From: an uncultured Chryseobacterium sp.
GTDB lineage: Bacteria; Bacteroidota; Bacteroidia; Flavobacteriales; Weeksellaceae
Direction of reading: 5' to 3'
NCBI GenBank assembly: GCA_913778505.1
Contig: CAJYWD010000029.1
Location: forward strand, 1-64,000
Length of the DNA stretch: 64,000 nt
The notes beneath the pieces were generated by a model. The model did not search any database and was not told where the DNA came from. It worked only from the letters and a program-made list of their open reading frames with translations. Positions 23,501 to 31,045 of the stretch are shown here, one piece after another. The first letter of the stretch is position 1, and every line of letters starts with the position of its first letter. The position numbers were made by a program, and so were the translations under genes.

Positions 23501-25207
23501 GACGTTACTGGAACCATCGATAATAACCATCCGTCACCGGTTCTGAATCTGGACACCAAAATGAATGGTTTTGATCTTGGTTTTGCGCAGCAGTTCGTGA
23601 AGGATATTTTCGGAAACATCCGTGGAAAAGCGACTGGCGACCTGATGATTTCCGGTTCTGTGAATGATATTGATTATAGCGGTGATATTGCTCTGAACGG
23701 TTTTGGACTGAAACTCCTCTTCACCGGAGTAGATTATTCCTTTGATGATACGGTTATCAATCTATCGCGCGGTCTGGCGATTCTCAACAACATTGGCATC
23801 AAAGACGGCCGGGAAAATTCCAAAGGAAGTATTTCCGGTTCCATCCAGTTCGAAACCTTATCATCATTGGGTGTCAACTTGATTATGCGTGCCGATAATC
23901 TTCTGGTTCTCAACTCTACTCAGGAAGATAATGACCTGTTCTGGGGAAGAGTGACTGCGGAAGGCGACCTTTACGTAGATGGTCCTGTTACCGGGCTTTC
24001 TATCGGGACTTCCAATGACGGACTGCGTGTACTGAATAACAGTACCTTCACCTTCAACAGTGCTTCTACTGCGAATGTGGAAGAATTCAAAGTTCTGCGT
24101 TTTCTGAAAAGGGATGATGAAGGTGTGGTGAGTGTGGAAACCAAAAAGAAATCGGGTCCCAATATGCTGATTGACTTTGATGTGACCATTGATAAAGGCT
24201 CGTTGGTTAATGTTCTTGTCGGGGACGATGTGGGGAATATTTCAGTAAGAGGTGATGCCCGTCATCTTAAATTCAGGATGGAAAGAAGTGGTAATATAGC
24301 CATGAATGGTACTTATACCGTGGACAATGGAACGTACGTATCAAAAGCTATTCTTAACCGAACCTTTCAAATTGCCAGAGGCAGTAATATCCAGTGGAGC
24401 GGCAATGCGATGACGCCGGATCTTTCCATTACCGCAAATTATACCAGAACGGTGACCAATGCAGGAGAATACCTCGGAATGTCTCTCAGCCAGCCTGTTA
24501 ATGTGGTGCTGACGACCAATATTACCGGGACACTGACGAAACCGGATATCAAATTCGGAGTTTCTGCACCGGATGCGCCGTCTCAGGTGAGGGAAACGCT
24601 GGCCACCAAGATGAGTACGGAAGGTGAGGACGTGATTCAGTTTGGGTCTGTCTTGGTGCTTAATAATTTTAACGTGACCAATACAGGACTTAATATTAAT
24701 GTAGGGAATGCGGCACTGGATCAGGGTGTTAACATGGCCTTCAAACAGCTGGGATCTGTACTTAACAATATCAGCCAGGTCTTTCAGGTGGATTTGGACT
24801 ATATCACTGCGAATCCGGGTTCCAATTCTTCCGACCGTGCGAATACGAATGTAAGCCTCGCATTGTCACCACGTTTTACGCTAAAAACAGCTTTCGGAGT
24901 TCCGATTACAAGGACTGAGGCGACGACCAATAACAATTATCTCTCTGCAGAAGGCACGATAGAGTATGACTGGAGTAAAACCAATAATGGAAGCAGGCTC
25001 TTCCGTGCGTATTCCAAACCATCGAATATCGGTATGGGAATCACTCCCAGCGCAGGAGCCAATCAAATCTATGGTGCTGGTGTTGTGTACAGTAGAAGTT
25101 TCAATTCTTTCCGAGACTTCTTCAAAAGAAGAGATAATATAAAAATGGATAGTATAGAGGCTGCTGAGAATAAAGTAGATTCCACAAGAAATAAGCCTAA
25201 AAAATGA
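20552..25207 (+). CDS. tamB: TamB-like translocation/assembly protein (DUF490)
   Basis: Very large AsmA/TamB-type protein (1551 residues) expected to span the periplasm as a hydrophobic beta-groove. Such proteins assist outer-membrane protein assembly or carry phospholipid to the outer membrane. A single N-terminal membrane helix is near residues 31-52 (ISYAFIALVALLLIVINLPV). Most of the protein is repetitive beta structure (for example GLKLKDYRDQDFVQAKELRV). The DUF490 domain occupies about the last 400 residues (SITANYTRTVTNAGEYLGMS ... TKPDIKFGVSAPDAP). The tail is basic. It is divergent from tsaD, so its promoter must lie within tsaD. No clear terminator follows. Confidence 0.92.
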   Translation: MAKLENKSTNNEEPEIGKPASQKKRPLFFRILSTISYAFIALVALLLIVINLPVTKSYIAGQAIDFLNKDLKMRMTIEDIDVNFFGDVTIKGLKLKDYRDQDFVQAKELRVASDWVALAFNTRDIKFNQATIIEPTIRVVTYKGDSISNFIRYVDNFDDGKPRDPKKKPFQMALKFDIINGKATIVNENSPGEAGRWLDARNVNLNVTNLKVEGANVFADIRNFNFITKRYGKEHIVDAFSTNFELTKKHLKLGNLTFNTNYSLLQGEAILNLDPKTKFADFGNKVNWDLRITPGSQMSGYDLSYFVPDWDNYTPINVSGTMTGPLNNFKLNNFLIRSQEINLNTKKMSISSVLDKKFFIESQNVSADFTYKGLKATLPDFISSKMGNFADDFGRLKYNGSVKVNPKQVFATGSLLTGIGQAKFKDFNLVDYSTKRPKYRGYADVKDLNVSVLTKNKQVGLISGRFNIQGEGFDVNTMYVKTSSDVAHIDLMGKSLNNIAIDGVLNKKRFTGNINANDTHAKGSFRGMVDFSSKRLLADFVADIKYLDLKYFGVSAGTTNSVSGLVDGKLAMTTLNDLNMDATINNLVLNSPAQKLHIPDSKLRAYFEDGNRIVSVDAPGAVTGKISGRFQLENIGLMVQNSLNKILVGNPPKKTFAGQNFDFDFDVKQGLVSFFMPDLQLEDGAQVAGNYVGATNDLVLNADAAKIKYVMTGQRELTEAEKFLAETDATFQPDMNKGRDSAMVDSLKLRVNTADLSQQLLATVKRAQYGNKVLQDVRLSANNQDGQLLKIGTDFKLGNPDDEASNQMKEYAVSINQTTNAIGDYVFRFEPTSIKFNNIEWSVDTSPELNHSITYRKKEKDFIVENLRIYSDESELLVRNADFKSGKEFTADAEVKNLDISKLLALGKDNNELDIKGTANGTIQIKKSGDNLEPLVDLDVTNIFMNGRAMGNIETRITKSEKPNVFDVNIQAMSSELLGQNTLDVTGTIDNNHPSPVLNLDTKMNGFDLGFAQQFVKDIFGNIRGKATGDLMISGSVNDIDYSGDIALNGFGLKLLFTGVDYSFDDTVINLSRGLAILNNIGIKDGRENSKGSISGSIQFETLSSLGVNLIMRADNLLVLNSTQEDNDLFWGRVTAEGDLYVDGPVTGLSIGTSNDGLRVLNNSTFTFNSASTANVEEFKVLRFLKRDDEGVVSVETKKKSGPNMLIDFDVTIDKGSLVNVLVGDDVGNISVRGDARHLKFRMERSGNIAMNGTYTVDNGTYVSKAILNRTFQIARGSNIQWSGNAMTPDLSITANYTRTVTNAGEYLGMSLSQPVNVVLTTNITGTLTKPDIKFGVSAPDAPSQVRETLATKMSTEGEDVIQFGSVLVLNNFNVTNTGLNINVGNAALDQGVNMAFKQLGSVLNNISQVFQVDLDYITANPGSNSSDRANTNVSLALSPRFTLKTAFGVPITRTEATTNNNYLSAEGTIEYDWSKTNNGSRLFRAYSKPSNIGMGITPSAGANQIYGAGVVYSRSFNSFRDFFKRRDNIKMDSIEAAENKVDSTRNKPKK

Positions 25208-25285
25208 CAATTATCAGGTTGATTGTTATGTTTTGTTAAAACTTGTTAATCTTTTAATAAGTAATATTATTTAAAATATTTTTTT

Positions 25286-25293
25286 TAAATTTG
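25286..25293 (+). promoter_or_regulatory. -7 box (TAAATTTG) of the Lrp-type gene
   Basis: TAAATTTG fits TAnnTTTG, 43 bp before the ATG at 25337 in an AT-rich stretch. No TTG is found at the normal distance upstream. Confidence 0.5.
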
Positions 25294-25336
25294 CAATAAA
25301 ATTAGTTATATTTTAAATAAATAATAAAATCATACA

Positions 25337-25807
25337 ATGAACTATCAACTAGATGATATCGATAAAAAGATTCTTGATTTCTTGGTAGAAAATACAAGAA
25401 TGCCTTTTACGGAGATCGCAAAGCAAATGGACGTTTCTGCGGGAACTATTCACGTGAGAGTAAAGAAAATGGAAGATGCAGGCATCATTCTCGGTTCCTC
25501 TCTCAACATTGACTACAGCAAACTCGATTACAACTTTACTGCCTTTATCGGTATTTTATTGACCAAATCTAATCATACTCAGGAAGTCCTGAAGCAGCTT
25601 GCACAGATTCCTAATGTGGTGGAAGCCAGTGTGACATCCGGCAAATACAATATTTTCTGCAAAATGAAAGCGAAAAATACGGAAGATGCCAAAAGAATCA
25701 TCTATCAGATCGATGATATTCAGGATGTGATGAGAACTGAGAGTATGATCTCTATGGAAGAATACATCAGCGATAAGAATCGTCTTATCAACGCTGTTAG
25801 TATATAG
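25337..25807 (+). CDS. Lrp/AsnC-family transcription regulator
   Basis: 156 residues. The N-terminal winged helix-turn-helix (LDDIDKKILDFLVENTRMPF ... MDVSAGTIHVRVKKMEDAGII) is followed by the RAM ligand-binding and oligomerisation domain (NFTAFIGILLTK ... VTSGKYNIFCKMKAKNTEDA), which usually binds an amino acid. Such proteins form octamer-like assemblies controlling amino-acid metabolism. It is transcribed alone between its promoter box and a strong terminator, and the target genes cannot be told from context. Autoregulation is common in the family but not visible here. Confidence 0.93.
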   Translation: MNYQLDDIDKKILDFLVENTRMPFTEIAKQMDVSAGTIHVRVKKMEDAGIILGSSLNIDYSKLDYNFTAFIGILLTKSNHTQEVLKQLAQIPNVVEASVTSGKYNIFCKMKAKNTEDAKRIIYQIDDIQDVMRTESMISMEEYISDKNRLINAVSI

Positions 25808-25835
25808 TTAGTTAGTAGAAATTTTTTTTCTATTG

Positions 25836-25868
25836 AAAAGAGCTTATTTCGGATAAGCTCTTTTTTTT
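25836..25868 (+). terminator. Terminator of the Lrp-type gene
   Basis: AAGAGCTTAT (25838-25847) pairs with ATAAGCTCTT (25853-25862), followed by a T-run that ends 14 bases before the next ATG. Confidence 0.9.
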
Positions 25869-25881
25869 GTATTTTTATCCC

Positions 25882-26250
25882 ATGGAAACCGTAGACAGAG
25901 GTTATAAAAACAACAAGGATTACTATATTATTTTCGGATTGATTTTGCTCGTTTATCTGCTAAGTATCAATACGGATGCACAGCAGTTTGCCCAGCATGA
26001 TCTTATCAATATTCCGGAAGGCTTTTTCTATTTCACGTTTGGTACAGATATTCTGGTTCTGCTGAGCTGGCTGCTGATCCTACTCTTCAGGAAATTGGGC
26101 GTTATACTTTTCCCGTTGATGGTTCTGGTGCATTTTGGACTCCACAACTATTTTCTGAGCACCTATCTCTACTCCGATATTACCGTCCTGTTTTTATACA
26201 TTGGTCTGGGACTTCTGGCCATTATCCCGCGCTGGAGTAGCCTTAGATAA
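25882..26250 (+). CDS. Small integral membrane protein of unknown function
   Basis: 122 residues from the ATG at 25882. The frame opens at a TTG at 25867, but that lies in the terminator hairpin's T-run. Three to four hydrophobic helices are visible (YYIIFGLILLVYLLSI, TDILVLLSWLLILLF, LGVILFPLMVLVHFGLH, VLFLYIGLGLLAIIP). No family recognised. It stands alone between two terminators. Confidence 0.75.
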   Translation: METVDRGYKNNKDYYIIFGLILLVYLLSINTDAQQFAQHDLINIPEGFFYFTFGTDILVLLSWLLILLFRKLGVILFPLMVLVHFGLHNYFLSTYLYSDITVLFLYIGLGLLAIIPRWSSLR

Positions 26251-26271
26251 GGTTGCACTATACATCAAAAA

Positions 26272-26304
26272 AAATACTCCAGCAACACTCCGAAGTATTT
26301 TTTC
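26272..26304 (+). terminator. Weak terminator after the small membrane protein
   Basis: AAATACT (26272-26278) pairs with AGTATTT (26294-26300) and a short T-run follows. The loop is long (15 bases), so strength is doubtful. Confidence 0.45.
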
Positions 26305-26558
26305 TAGTCAGTTTCAGCTGATGAAATTAATCAATAAGAAAAACCTGAAAGGTGTGATGGAGATCTTTAAACAATCATGACCTCATCTTTTTTGTGAATT
26401 TAGAATCTTCCGCAAAACAGCGGCAGGAAGCCTGTTTTGTTGATGCGTCAAATGTATCGGTTTGTTGCGCAATGTTGCAAAGAATGGCATACGACATATC
26501 TACAACATCGTTGTAAATTACTGAATTTCAAATGTTAAAATTGTAAGGTAAGATTATT
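26305..26558. other. Intergenic region between convergent genes
   Basis: Contains an imperfect hairpin (AAAACA 26414-26419 with TGTTTT 26433-26438, plus GGC/GCC) that could end the minus-strand sensor gene, and a small dyad ACAAC-ATC-GTTGT. I see no open reading frame of note. Confidence 0.4.
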
Positions 26559-28016
26559 CTAGAAGCTCATCATCCATTGATTCAGATCCACATCAGACGG
26601 AATGTTGAGTTGCTTCCGGAGTCGATTTTTCTTCATTTCCACGCTCCGAACCGAAATATGACTGATATGCGCAATCTCTTTTGTGGAGAAATTAAGCTTT
26701 AGCAATGCACAGAATTTTTGCTGGCCGGCCGTCATCGTAGGATATTCTTCAATAAGTCTGTTATAAAAAACCGGATACATGTCGGTGAATCGGCTCAGAA
26801 ATGAGGAGTCATTATTATTGGCCAATTCCATCAGCTCAGCGAACGCATCATTGACCTTAGATTCCAGATGATTCAGTTCGCTTTCTTTTTCGATAAGGTC
26901 AAACTCCGTCTGTTCTTTCTGCATTTTTTCGGTGCGGTAACGTTTGAAATAGTTGACCGCCAGAAAAATAGTTAAAACTACAAGTACCACGATACAGCAA
27001 ATCATCACAAAAAAATTGTCATACCACTGATTCTTTTCCTGCTCCAGAATGTTTTTAGAGATCTTGTCGGTTTCTATCTTCTCTTTTTTACGGATTTCTT
27101 CGGACAGTTCACGTGCCTTTTTGGAATAATAGGCGTACACTCGGTCATCGCCCAGCTTTTCGTAAATTGTGGAAAGATCCTCGTAAATATATTGCTGGCG
27201 GTAGATGTCCTGAGATTTTTCGAAAATCGGGAGTGCCTGTTTATAGTAGAAGATGGAACTGTCGCTTTGGTTCATCTCCATGTAAGCACTACCTAAGCCA
27301 TAGAGTCCGAATGCCTGATTAATGGAATCTCTTTCCTGCCGGGCGAGTTCGTAGGATTTTCGGCTGTAGTACAGCGCCGGCTGATAGTCGTCCAGATCAA
27401 TGTAAGTGTAGCCCACGCTGGAATACTGAATGGCCAGCCATCCGTTTCTTTTTTTTGCGTCTTTGATTTTTTTGTAGTATTCTACGCTGGCGAGATCATA
27501 TTTCAACGTGACTTGTGGCGATTCGTATCTGAGATTGTTGATTTCACCTCTTGCAGCATATACCTGTCCCAGAGAGCTGTACAGATCATCATTATCTTTG
27601 ATTTCTTTGCAGTATTGTTCTGCTTCGTCAATTGTTTTCAGAGCCTTATCGAAAAATCCGATGTATGCGCAGGCCAGAGATTTGGCAATCAGCGCCTGGC
27701 CACAGTGGTAATCATCGTCATGTTTCTTGGCAATTTTGTAAAGCTTTTCTGCGGACAACAGCGCTTTTTCCTGTTCACCAAGACCCAGATAAGTGTTGAT
27801 GTCAGCCTTCAGCGATTTTGCCATTCCCGGATAATAATCCAAGTCCTCGGAAATTCTGTACGCTTCGTTACTGATGGCAAGCGCCTGAATCCGGTCTGCA
27901 ATGCGAAAGGTTTTGGAAATCATTGCGTCTATATCTTTTGGTGTCTTTTTCTGAGCTCCGGCTTCAGCAAAAAGCAGGAACAGCAAAACAACCGATATGA
28001 CTTTAGTATAAAACAT
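26559..28016 (-). CDS. TPR-repeat sensor with C-terminal LuxR-type HTH
   Basis: 485 residues from the ATG at 28016; the frame opens 18 bases earlier at a TTG that lies in the promoter box. A signal peptide (MFYTKVISVVLLFLLFAEAGA) precedes six or more tetratricopeptide units (for example QAFGLYGLGSAYMEMNQSDS), a membrane helix (FFVMICCIVVLVVLTIFLAV, about residue 340) and a coiled coil. The C-terminal LuxR/GerE helix-turn-helix has FSTKEIAHISHISVRSVEMK. It is a membrane-bound one-component regulator analogous in design to the AraC-type sensor at 7457-8989 but with a different output domain. Its targets are unknown. Confidence 0.88.
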   Translation of the reverse strand: MFYTKVISVVLLFLLFAEAGAQKKTPKDIDAMISKTFRIADRIQALAISNEAYRISEDLDYYPGMAKSLKADINTYLGLGEQEKALLSAEKLYKIAKKHDDDYHCGQALIAKSLACAYIGFFDKALKTIDEAEQYCKEIKDNDDLYSSLGQVYAARGEINNLRYESPQVTLKYDLASVEYYKKIKDAKKRNGWLAIQYSSVGYTYIDLDDYQPALYYSRKSYELARQERDSINQAFGLYGLGSAYMEMNQSDSSIFYYKQALPIFEKSQDIYRQQYIYEDLSTIYEKLGDDRVYAYYSKKARELSEEIRKKEKIETDKISKNILEQEKNQWYDNFFVMICCIVVLVVLTIFLAVNYFKRYRTEKMQKEQTEFDLIEKESELNHLESKVNDAFAELMELANNNDSSFLSRFTDMYPVFYNRLIEEYPTMTAGQQKFCALLKLNFSTKEIAHISHISVRSVEMKKNRLRKQLNIPSDVDLNQWMMSF

Positions 28017-28031
28017 GATGATAGAGAAGCG

Positions 28032-28039
28032 CAAAAATA
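28032..28039 (-). promoter_or_regulatory. -7 box (TATTTTTG) of the LuxR/TPR gene
   Basis: The minus strand reads TATTTTTG, 15 bases before the ATG at 28016. It overlaps the in-frame TTG at 28034 and argues for the later start. Confidence 0.55.
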
Positions 28040-28125
28040 TTAAAAAATCCTATACATCAGCGTTTTCCGAAGTAATTAACGTTATTTTAAGCGAAAAAAG
28101 GACGATATATGATTTAATTGTCAGC

Positions 28126-28692
28126 TTATCCGAAATTGATACGGGTCGTCTTTTGAATATCGGGAAAAAACTGATCAAAACGATGCTGCAGCAAATCTTT
28201 ATTTTGTAGGAAAATATCGAAAACAGGAATCTCCTTTTCCAGATATTTAGCTTTGTTAAGGACATTCTGCATGCTGAATTGGATGCCCTTATCCGTTCTG
28301 TAGTTCGAAAGCCAGTCGCCTTCTTCCATTCTTATGAGCATCATTTTAAAATTTTTCGGCAGCCATCGTTCATGCTTCCATAAAATTTTATAGGTTCTCA
28401 ATGCGTGCGCCAGCAGTTGATCTGCAGAATGATTATGTGCCACAAAATAATCCAAAGCCACATCCACAAAAGCGCCGGAATATAGCCTCACCAGCGGACT
28501 AAAGATCTTCTTGGCTTCCGATATGGCAGGATGCGTGTCGGTAAATGTATCGATGAAGCGATGAAGCCTGATGCCTTCCTGAATTTCAACAGGAAAATTC
28601 CCGCGCTCATTATTTTTAATAAAATCTGCAATCATATTGCCCACGAGTTGGCCGTCGGTATAAGAAAGAACAGAATGCGCAAGATAGTTCAT
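28126..28692 (-). CDS. Acyl carrier protein phosphodiesterase (AcpH/DUF479 family)
   Basis: 188 residues. The N-terminus MNYLAHSVLSYTDGQLVGNM, the segment RLHRFIDTFTDTHPA and the segment FVDVALDYFVAHNHS match the HD-like AcpH family, which removes 4'-phosphopantetheine from acyl carrier protein. Spaced His and Asp residues in these motifs are the likely metal ligands. It begins directly at the stop of the 55-codon membrane protein upstream (TAAATG), so the two are coupled. Flavobacterial members are rarely tested, and a different phosphodiester substrate is possible. Confidence 0.85.
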   Translation of the reverse strand: MNYLAHSVLSYTDGQLVGNMIADFIKNNERGNFPVEIQEGIRLHRFIDTFTDTHPAISEAKKIFSPLVRLYSGAFVDVALDYFVAHNHSADQLLAHALRTYKILWKHERWLPKNFKMMLIRMEEGDWLSNYRTDKGIQFSMQNVLNKAKYLEKEIPVFDIFLQNKDLLQHRFDQFFPDIQKTTRINFG

Positions 28693-28860
28693 TTACAGAG
28701 GATTTTTTGTGAATTTGCTGATGGCTAAAATGGAAATAAGGCCGAAGCTAATCACGTTATAATAACCCGTGCCAAAATCTGTTTTGATTCCCTCGAGAAT
28801 GTTTAGGATAAGTCCGCCAACGGCAATTACGAGGAATAAAATATTCTTCCAATTTTTCAT
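28693..28860 (-). CDS. Small membrane protein, 55 residues
   Basis: A short frame with ATG at 28860 and TAA at 28695-28693, abutting the AcpH-like start without a gap. The product begins MKNWKNILFLVIAVGGLILN and has a second hydrophobic segment (VISFGLISILAISKF), so it should span the membrane twice. Position, tight coupling and typical start context support a real gene despite its size. No family can be named. Confidence 0.65.
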   Translation of the reverse strand: MKNWKNILFLVIAVGGLILNILEGIKTDFGTGYYNVISFGLISILAISKFTKNPL

Positions 28861-28970
28861 AGGTGTTTTTTATAAAGTTAAAATTGAATTGTCCGTTTTC
28901 GCTCATAACGCTAAATCCAAAGTCAAAATCGGCTTAAAACGAAACAATTATAGATTACGGATATTCAAAT

Positions 28971-30314
28971 TTAAAATAATAATTCTACAAAGTCCTCAAT
29001 CTTGCTGATTTCCTCAATTTTGATCCCGAATTTCCGTTTTGGTAACTTATTGAGATTGGACACAAATATTTTTTCATAGCCGAGTTTTTCCGCCTCGGTA
29101 ATGCGCTGTTCCGCCTGAGCCACAGGACGGATTTCGCCACTCAAACCAATTTCCCCGGCAAAGCAGTAATGTTCCGAGATGGCAATGTCCTCATTACTGG
29201 ATAAAATGGACGCCACTACCGCCAGATCCAGCGCAGGATCATCCGTTTTGATGCCACCGGTAATGTTCAGAAAAACGTCCTTGGCGCCCAGCTGGAAACC
29301 TGCACGCTTTTCCAAAACCGCCAGAAGCATGTTCAGTCTCTTGGCATCAAAACCTGTAGAACTTCTTTGTGGTGTTCCGTAAACGGCTGTGGAAACCAGG
29401 GCCTGGATCTCCAGAAGCATCGGCCGGTTGCCTTCCAGCGTTACGGCCACGGAATTGCCGGAAAGTTCTTCCGATTTTTTGGTGATCAGGATTTCCGACG
29501 GGTTTTTAATTTCCTTCAGACCCTGTGAGATCATTTCATAAATCCCGATTTCCGAGGTAGAACCAAAACGGTTTTTGTTGGCGCGCAACAGCCGGAACAG
29601 GTGATTTCTGTCGCCATCGAAGTTCAGCACCACATCTACCATGTGTTCCAGAACTTTCGGACCGGCAATCTGTCCGTCTTTGGTAATATGACCTACCAGA
29701 AATACCGGAATATTATTCTCTTTGGCAAATTTGATAATCTCATTAGAACACTCCCGAATCTGCGACACTGTTCCCGGCGAGCTCTCTATCAGCTGGGATT
29801 GCAAGGTCTGGATGGAGTCGATAATCACGAAATCCGGCAGCAATTTTGTGGCTTCATGCAGGATCTTTTCCACATTGGTTTCAGTGAAAAGAAAACAGTT
29901 CGGGTTTTTAACTTCGGCTAATCGGTCTGCTCTCATTTTGATCTGAGAGGCACTTTCTTCTCCCGAAACGTAGAGGATTTTTTTCTTCATTTTCAGAGCC
30001 AGCTGAAGCAAAAGTGTCGATTTTCCAATGCCTGGCTCGCCACCAATTAAAGTGACAGAACCAAGCACAATACCACCACCCAAGACGCGGTTCAGTTCTT
30101 CGGAAGGTGTCGTGATTCTCGGTTCTTCATTGGTTTCCACCTCAATGATATTGATGATGGAAGATTTGGATTTAGTAACTACAGATTTGGACGGTTTTTC
30201 TACAATTTCCTCCACCAGCGTGTTCCATTCGCCGCAGGTTTTGCATTGGCCGTGCCATTGGGAATATTGTGCGCCACAGTTCTGACAGAAATATAGAGTT
30301 TTGAGTTTTGCCAT
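28971..30314 (-). CDS. radA: DNA repair protein RadA (Sms)
   Basis: RecA-like ATPase that drives branch migration in recombinational repair. 447 residues. The zinc finger uses Cys10, Cys13, Cys24 and Cys27. Walker A is GGEPGIGKST (91-100), Walker B is FVIIDSIQT, and the RadA-specific KNRFG motif is at 247-251. A Lon-like C-terminal domain follows (FLNITGGIKTDDPALDLA ... EIGLSGEIRPV). Length and motifs are standard. Divergent from the SlyD-like gene, with about 150 bp between the starts. Confidence 0.97.
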   Translation of the reverse strand: MAKLKTLYFCQNCGAQYSQWHGQCKTCGEWNTLVEEIVEKPSKSVVTKSKSSIINIIEVETNEEPRITTPSEELNRVLGGGIVLGSVTLIGGEPGIGKSTLLLQLALKMKKKILYVSGEESASQIKMRADRLAEVKNPNCFLFTETNVEKILHEATKLLPDFVIIDSIQTLQSQLIESSPGTVSQIRECSNEIIKFAKENNIPVFLVGHITKDGQIAGPKVLEHMVDVVLNFDGDRNHLFRLLRANKNRFGSTSEIGIYEMISQGLKEIKNPSEILITKKSEELSGNSVAVTLEGNRPMLLEIQALVSTAVYGTPQRSSTGFDAKRLNMLLAVLEKRAGFQLGAKDVFLNITGGIKTDDPALDLAVVASILSSNEDIAISEHYCFAGEIGLSGEIRPVAQAEQRITEAEKLGYEKIFVSNLNKLPKRKFGIKIEEISKIEDFVELLF

Positions 30315-30408
30315 TCTGCTAAGTTCCAGAATTTTTTTTGAAATAGAAAAATTTTGAGACTGTTGCCGAGATTATTTTGCAATCTTCTTTCATTAAATTT
30401 CAAAACCT

Positions 30409-30416
30409 TACATTTG
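30409..30416 (+). promoter_or_regulatory. -7 box (TACATTTG) of the SlyD-like gene
   Basis: TACATTTG matches TAnnTTTG about 50 bp before the ATG at 30466. A weak TTTC lies at the -33 position. Confidence 0.5.
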
Positions 30417-30465
30417 TTCATTATCGGTACCGGTAATTTTCAATTTTAAATTAAAATAATTGCAC

Positions 30466-30966
30466 ATGGCATTAGAAAAAAATGATGTAGTAACGCTGAA
30501 ATATGTTCTGCATACCAACGATGAAAATGGAGAAAGAGTTTTCGTAGAGGAAACTTCCAATGATAATCCAATGACTTTCCTATACGGCATAGGAATGATG
30601 ATTCCTAAGTTTGAGCAGGAGATTCAAAGCTTGAACACAGGTGAGAAAACGTCTTTCGAAATTTCTCCTAGTGAAGGTTACGGTGAGCGTAATCCGGAGG
30701 CTACTACACAATTGCCTGTGGACATGTTCCAGGGACAGGAATTGCCGCCTGTAGGTGCTGTACTTCCATTGTCGGACAATCAGGGTAATAACTTTCAGGC
30801 AATGGTTTTGGAAGTGACGCCGGAAGCTGTAGTGGTAGATCTTAACCATCCGATGGCGGGCAGAAGCCTGTTTTTTGATGTTGAGATCATTGGAAGCCGT
30901 CCTGCAACGGAAGAAGAGTTGGCACATGGCCATGCCCACGGACCGGACGGTCATTCGGGTCATTAA
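30466..30966 (+). CDS. FKBP-type peptidyl-prolyl isomerase, SlyD-like
   Basis: 166 residues from the ATG at 30466; the frame opens two codons earlier with TTG. The FKBP core (DVVTLKYVLHTNDENGERVF ... FLYGIGMMIPKFEQEI) is interrupted by an insert-in-flap chaperone domain (about residues 70-125) and closes with VDLNHPMAGRSLFFDVEIIG, the SlyD pattern. The His-rich tail (HGHAHGPDGHSGH) is typical for nickel binding. It catalyses prolyl isomerisation and chaperones folding in the cytoplasm, and SlyD also helps metallate nickel enzymes in some bacteria. A shared bidirectional terminator follows. Confidence 0.92.
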   Translation: MALEKNDVVTLKYVLHTNDENGERVFVEETSNDNPMTFLYGIGMMIPKFEQEIQSLNTGEKTSFEISPSEGYGERNPEATTQLPVDMFQGQELPPVGAVLPLSDNQGNNFQAMVLEVTPEAVVVDLNHPMAGRSLFFDVEIIGSRPATEEELAHGHAHGPDGHSGH

Positions 30967-30995
30967 AATTAAGAATATTAAGAATCTGTCAAAGC

Positions 30996-31027
30996 AAAAA
31001 ACTCCCAATCATCTGGGAGTTTTTTTG
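30996..31027 (+). terminator. Bidirectional terminator
   Basis: ACTCCCA (31001-31007) pairs with TGGGAGT (31014-31020), with A-run before and T-run after, so it can end both the SlyD-like gene (+) and the M4 protease gene (-). Confidence 0.85.
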
Positions 31028-31045
31028 TTAATGATGTGAAACTTT

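Noticed and set aside
28769-29008. 79-codon forward frame between the small membrane protein and radA
   Set aside because: Runs antisense to the 55-codon gene and into the radA end, with no promoter or family-like sequence.
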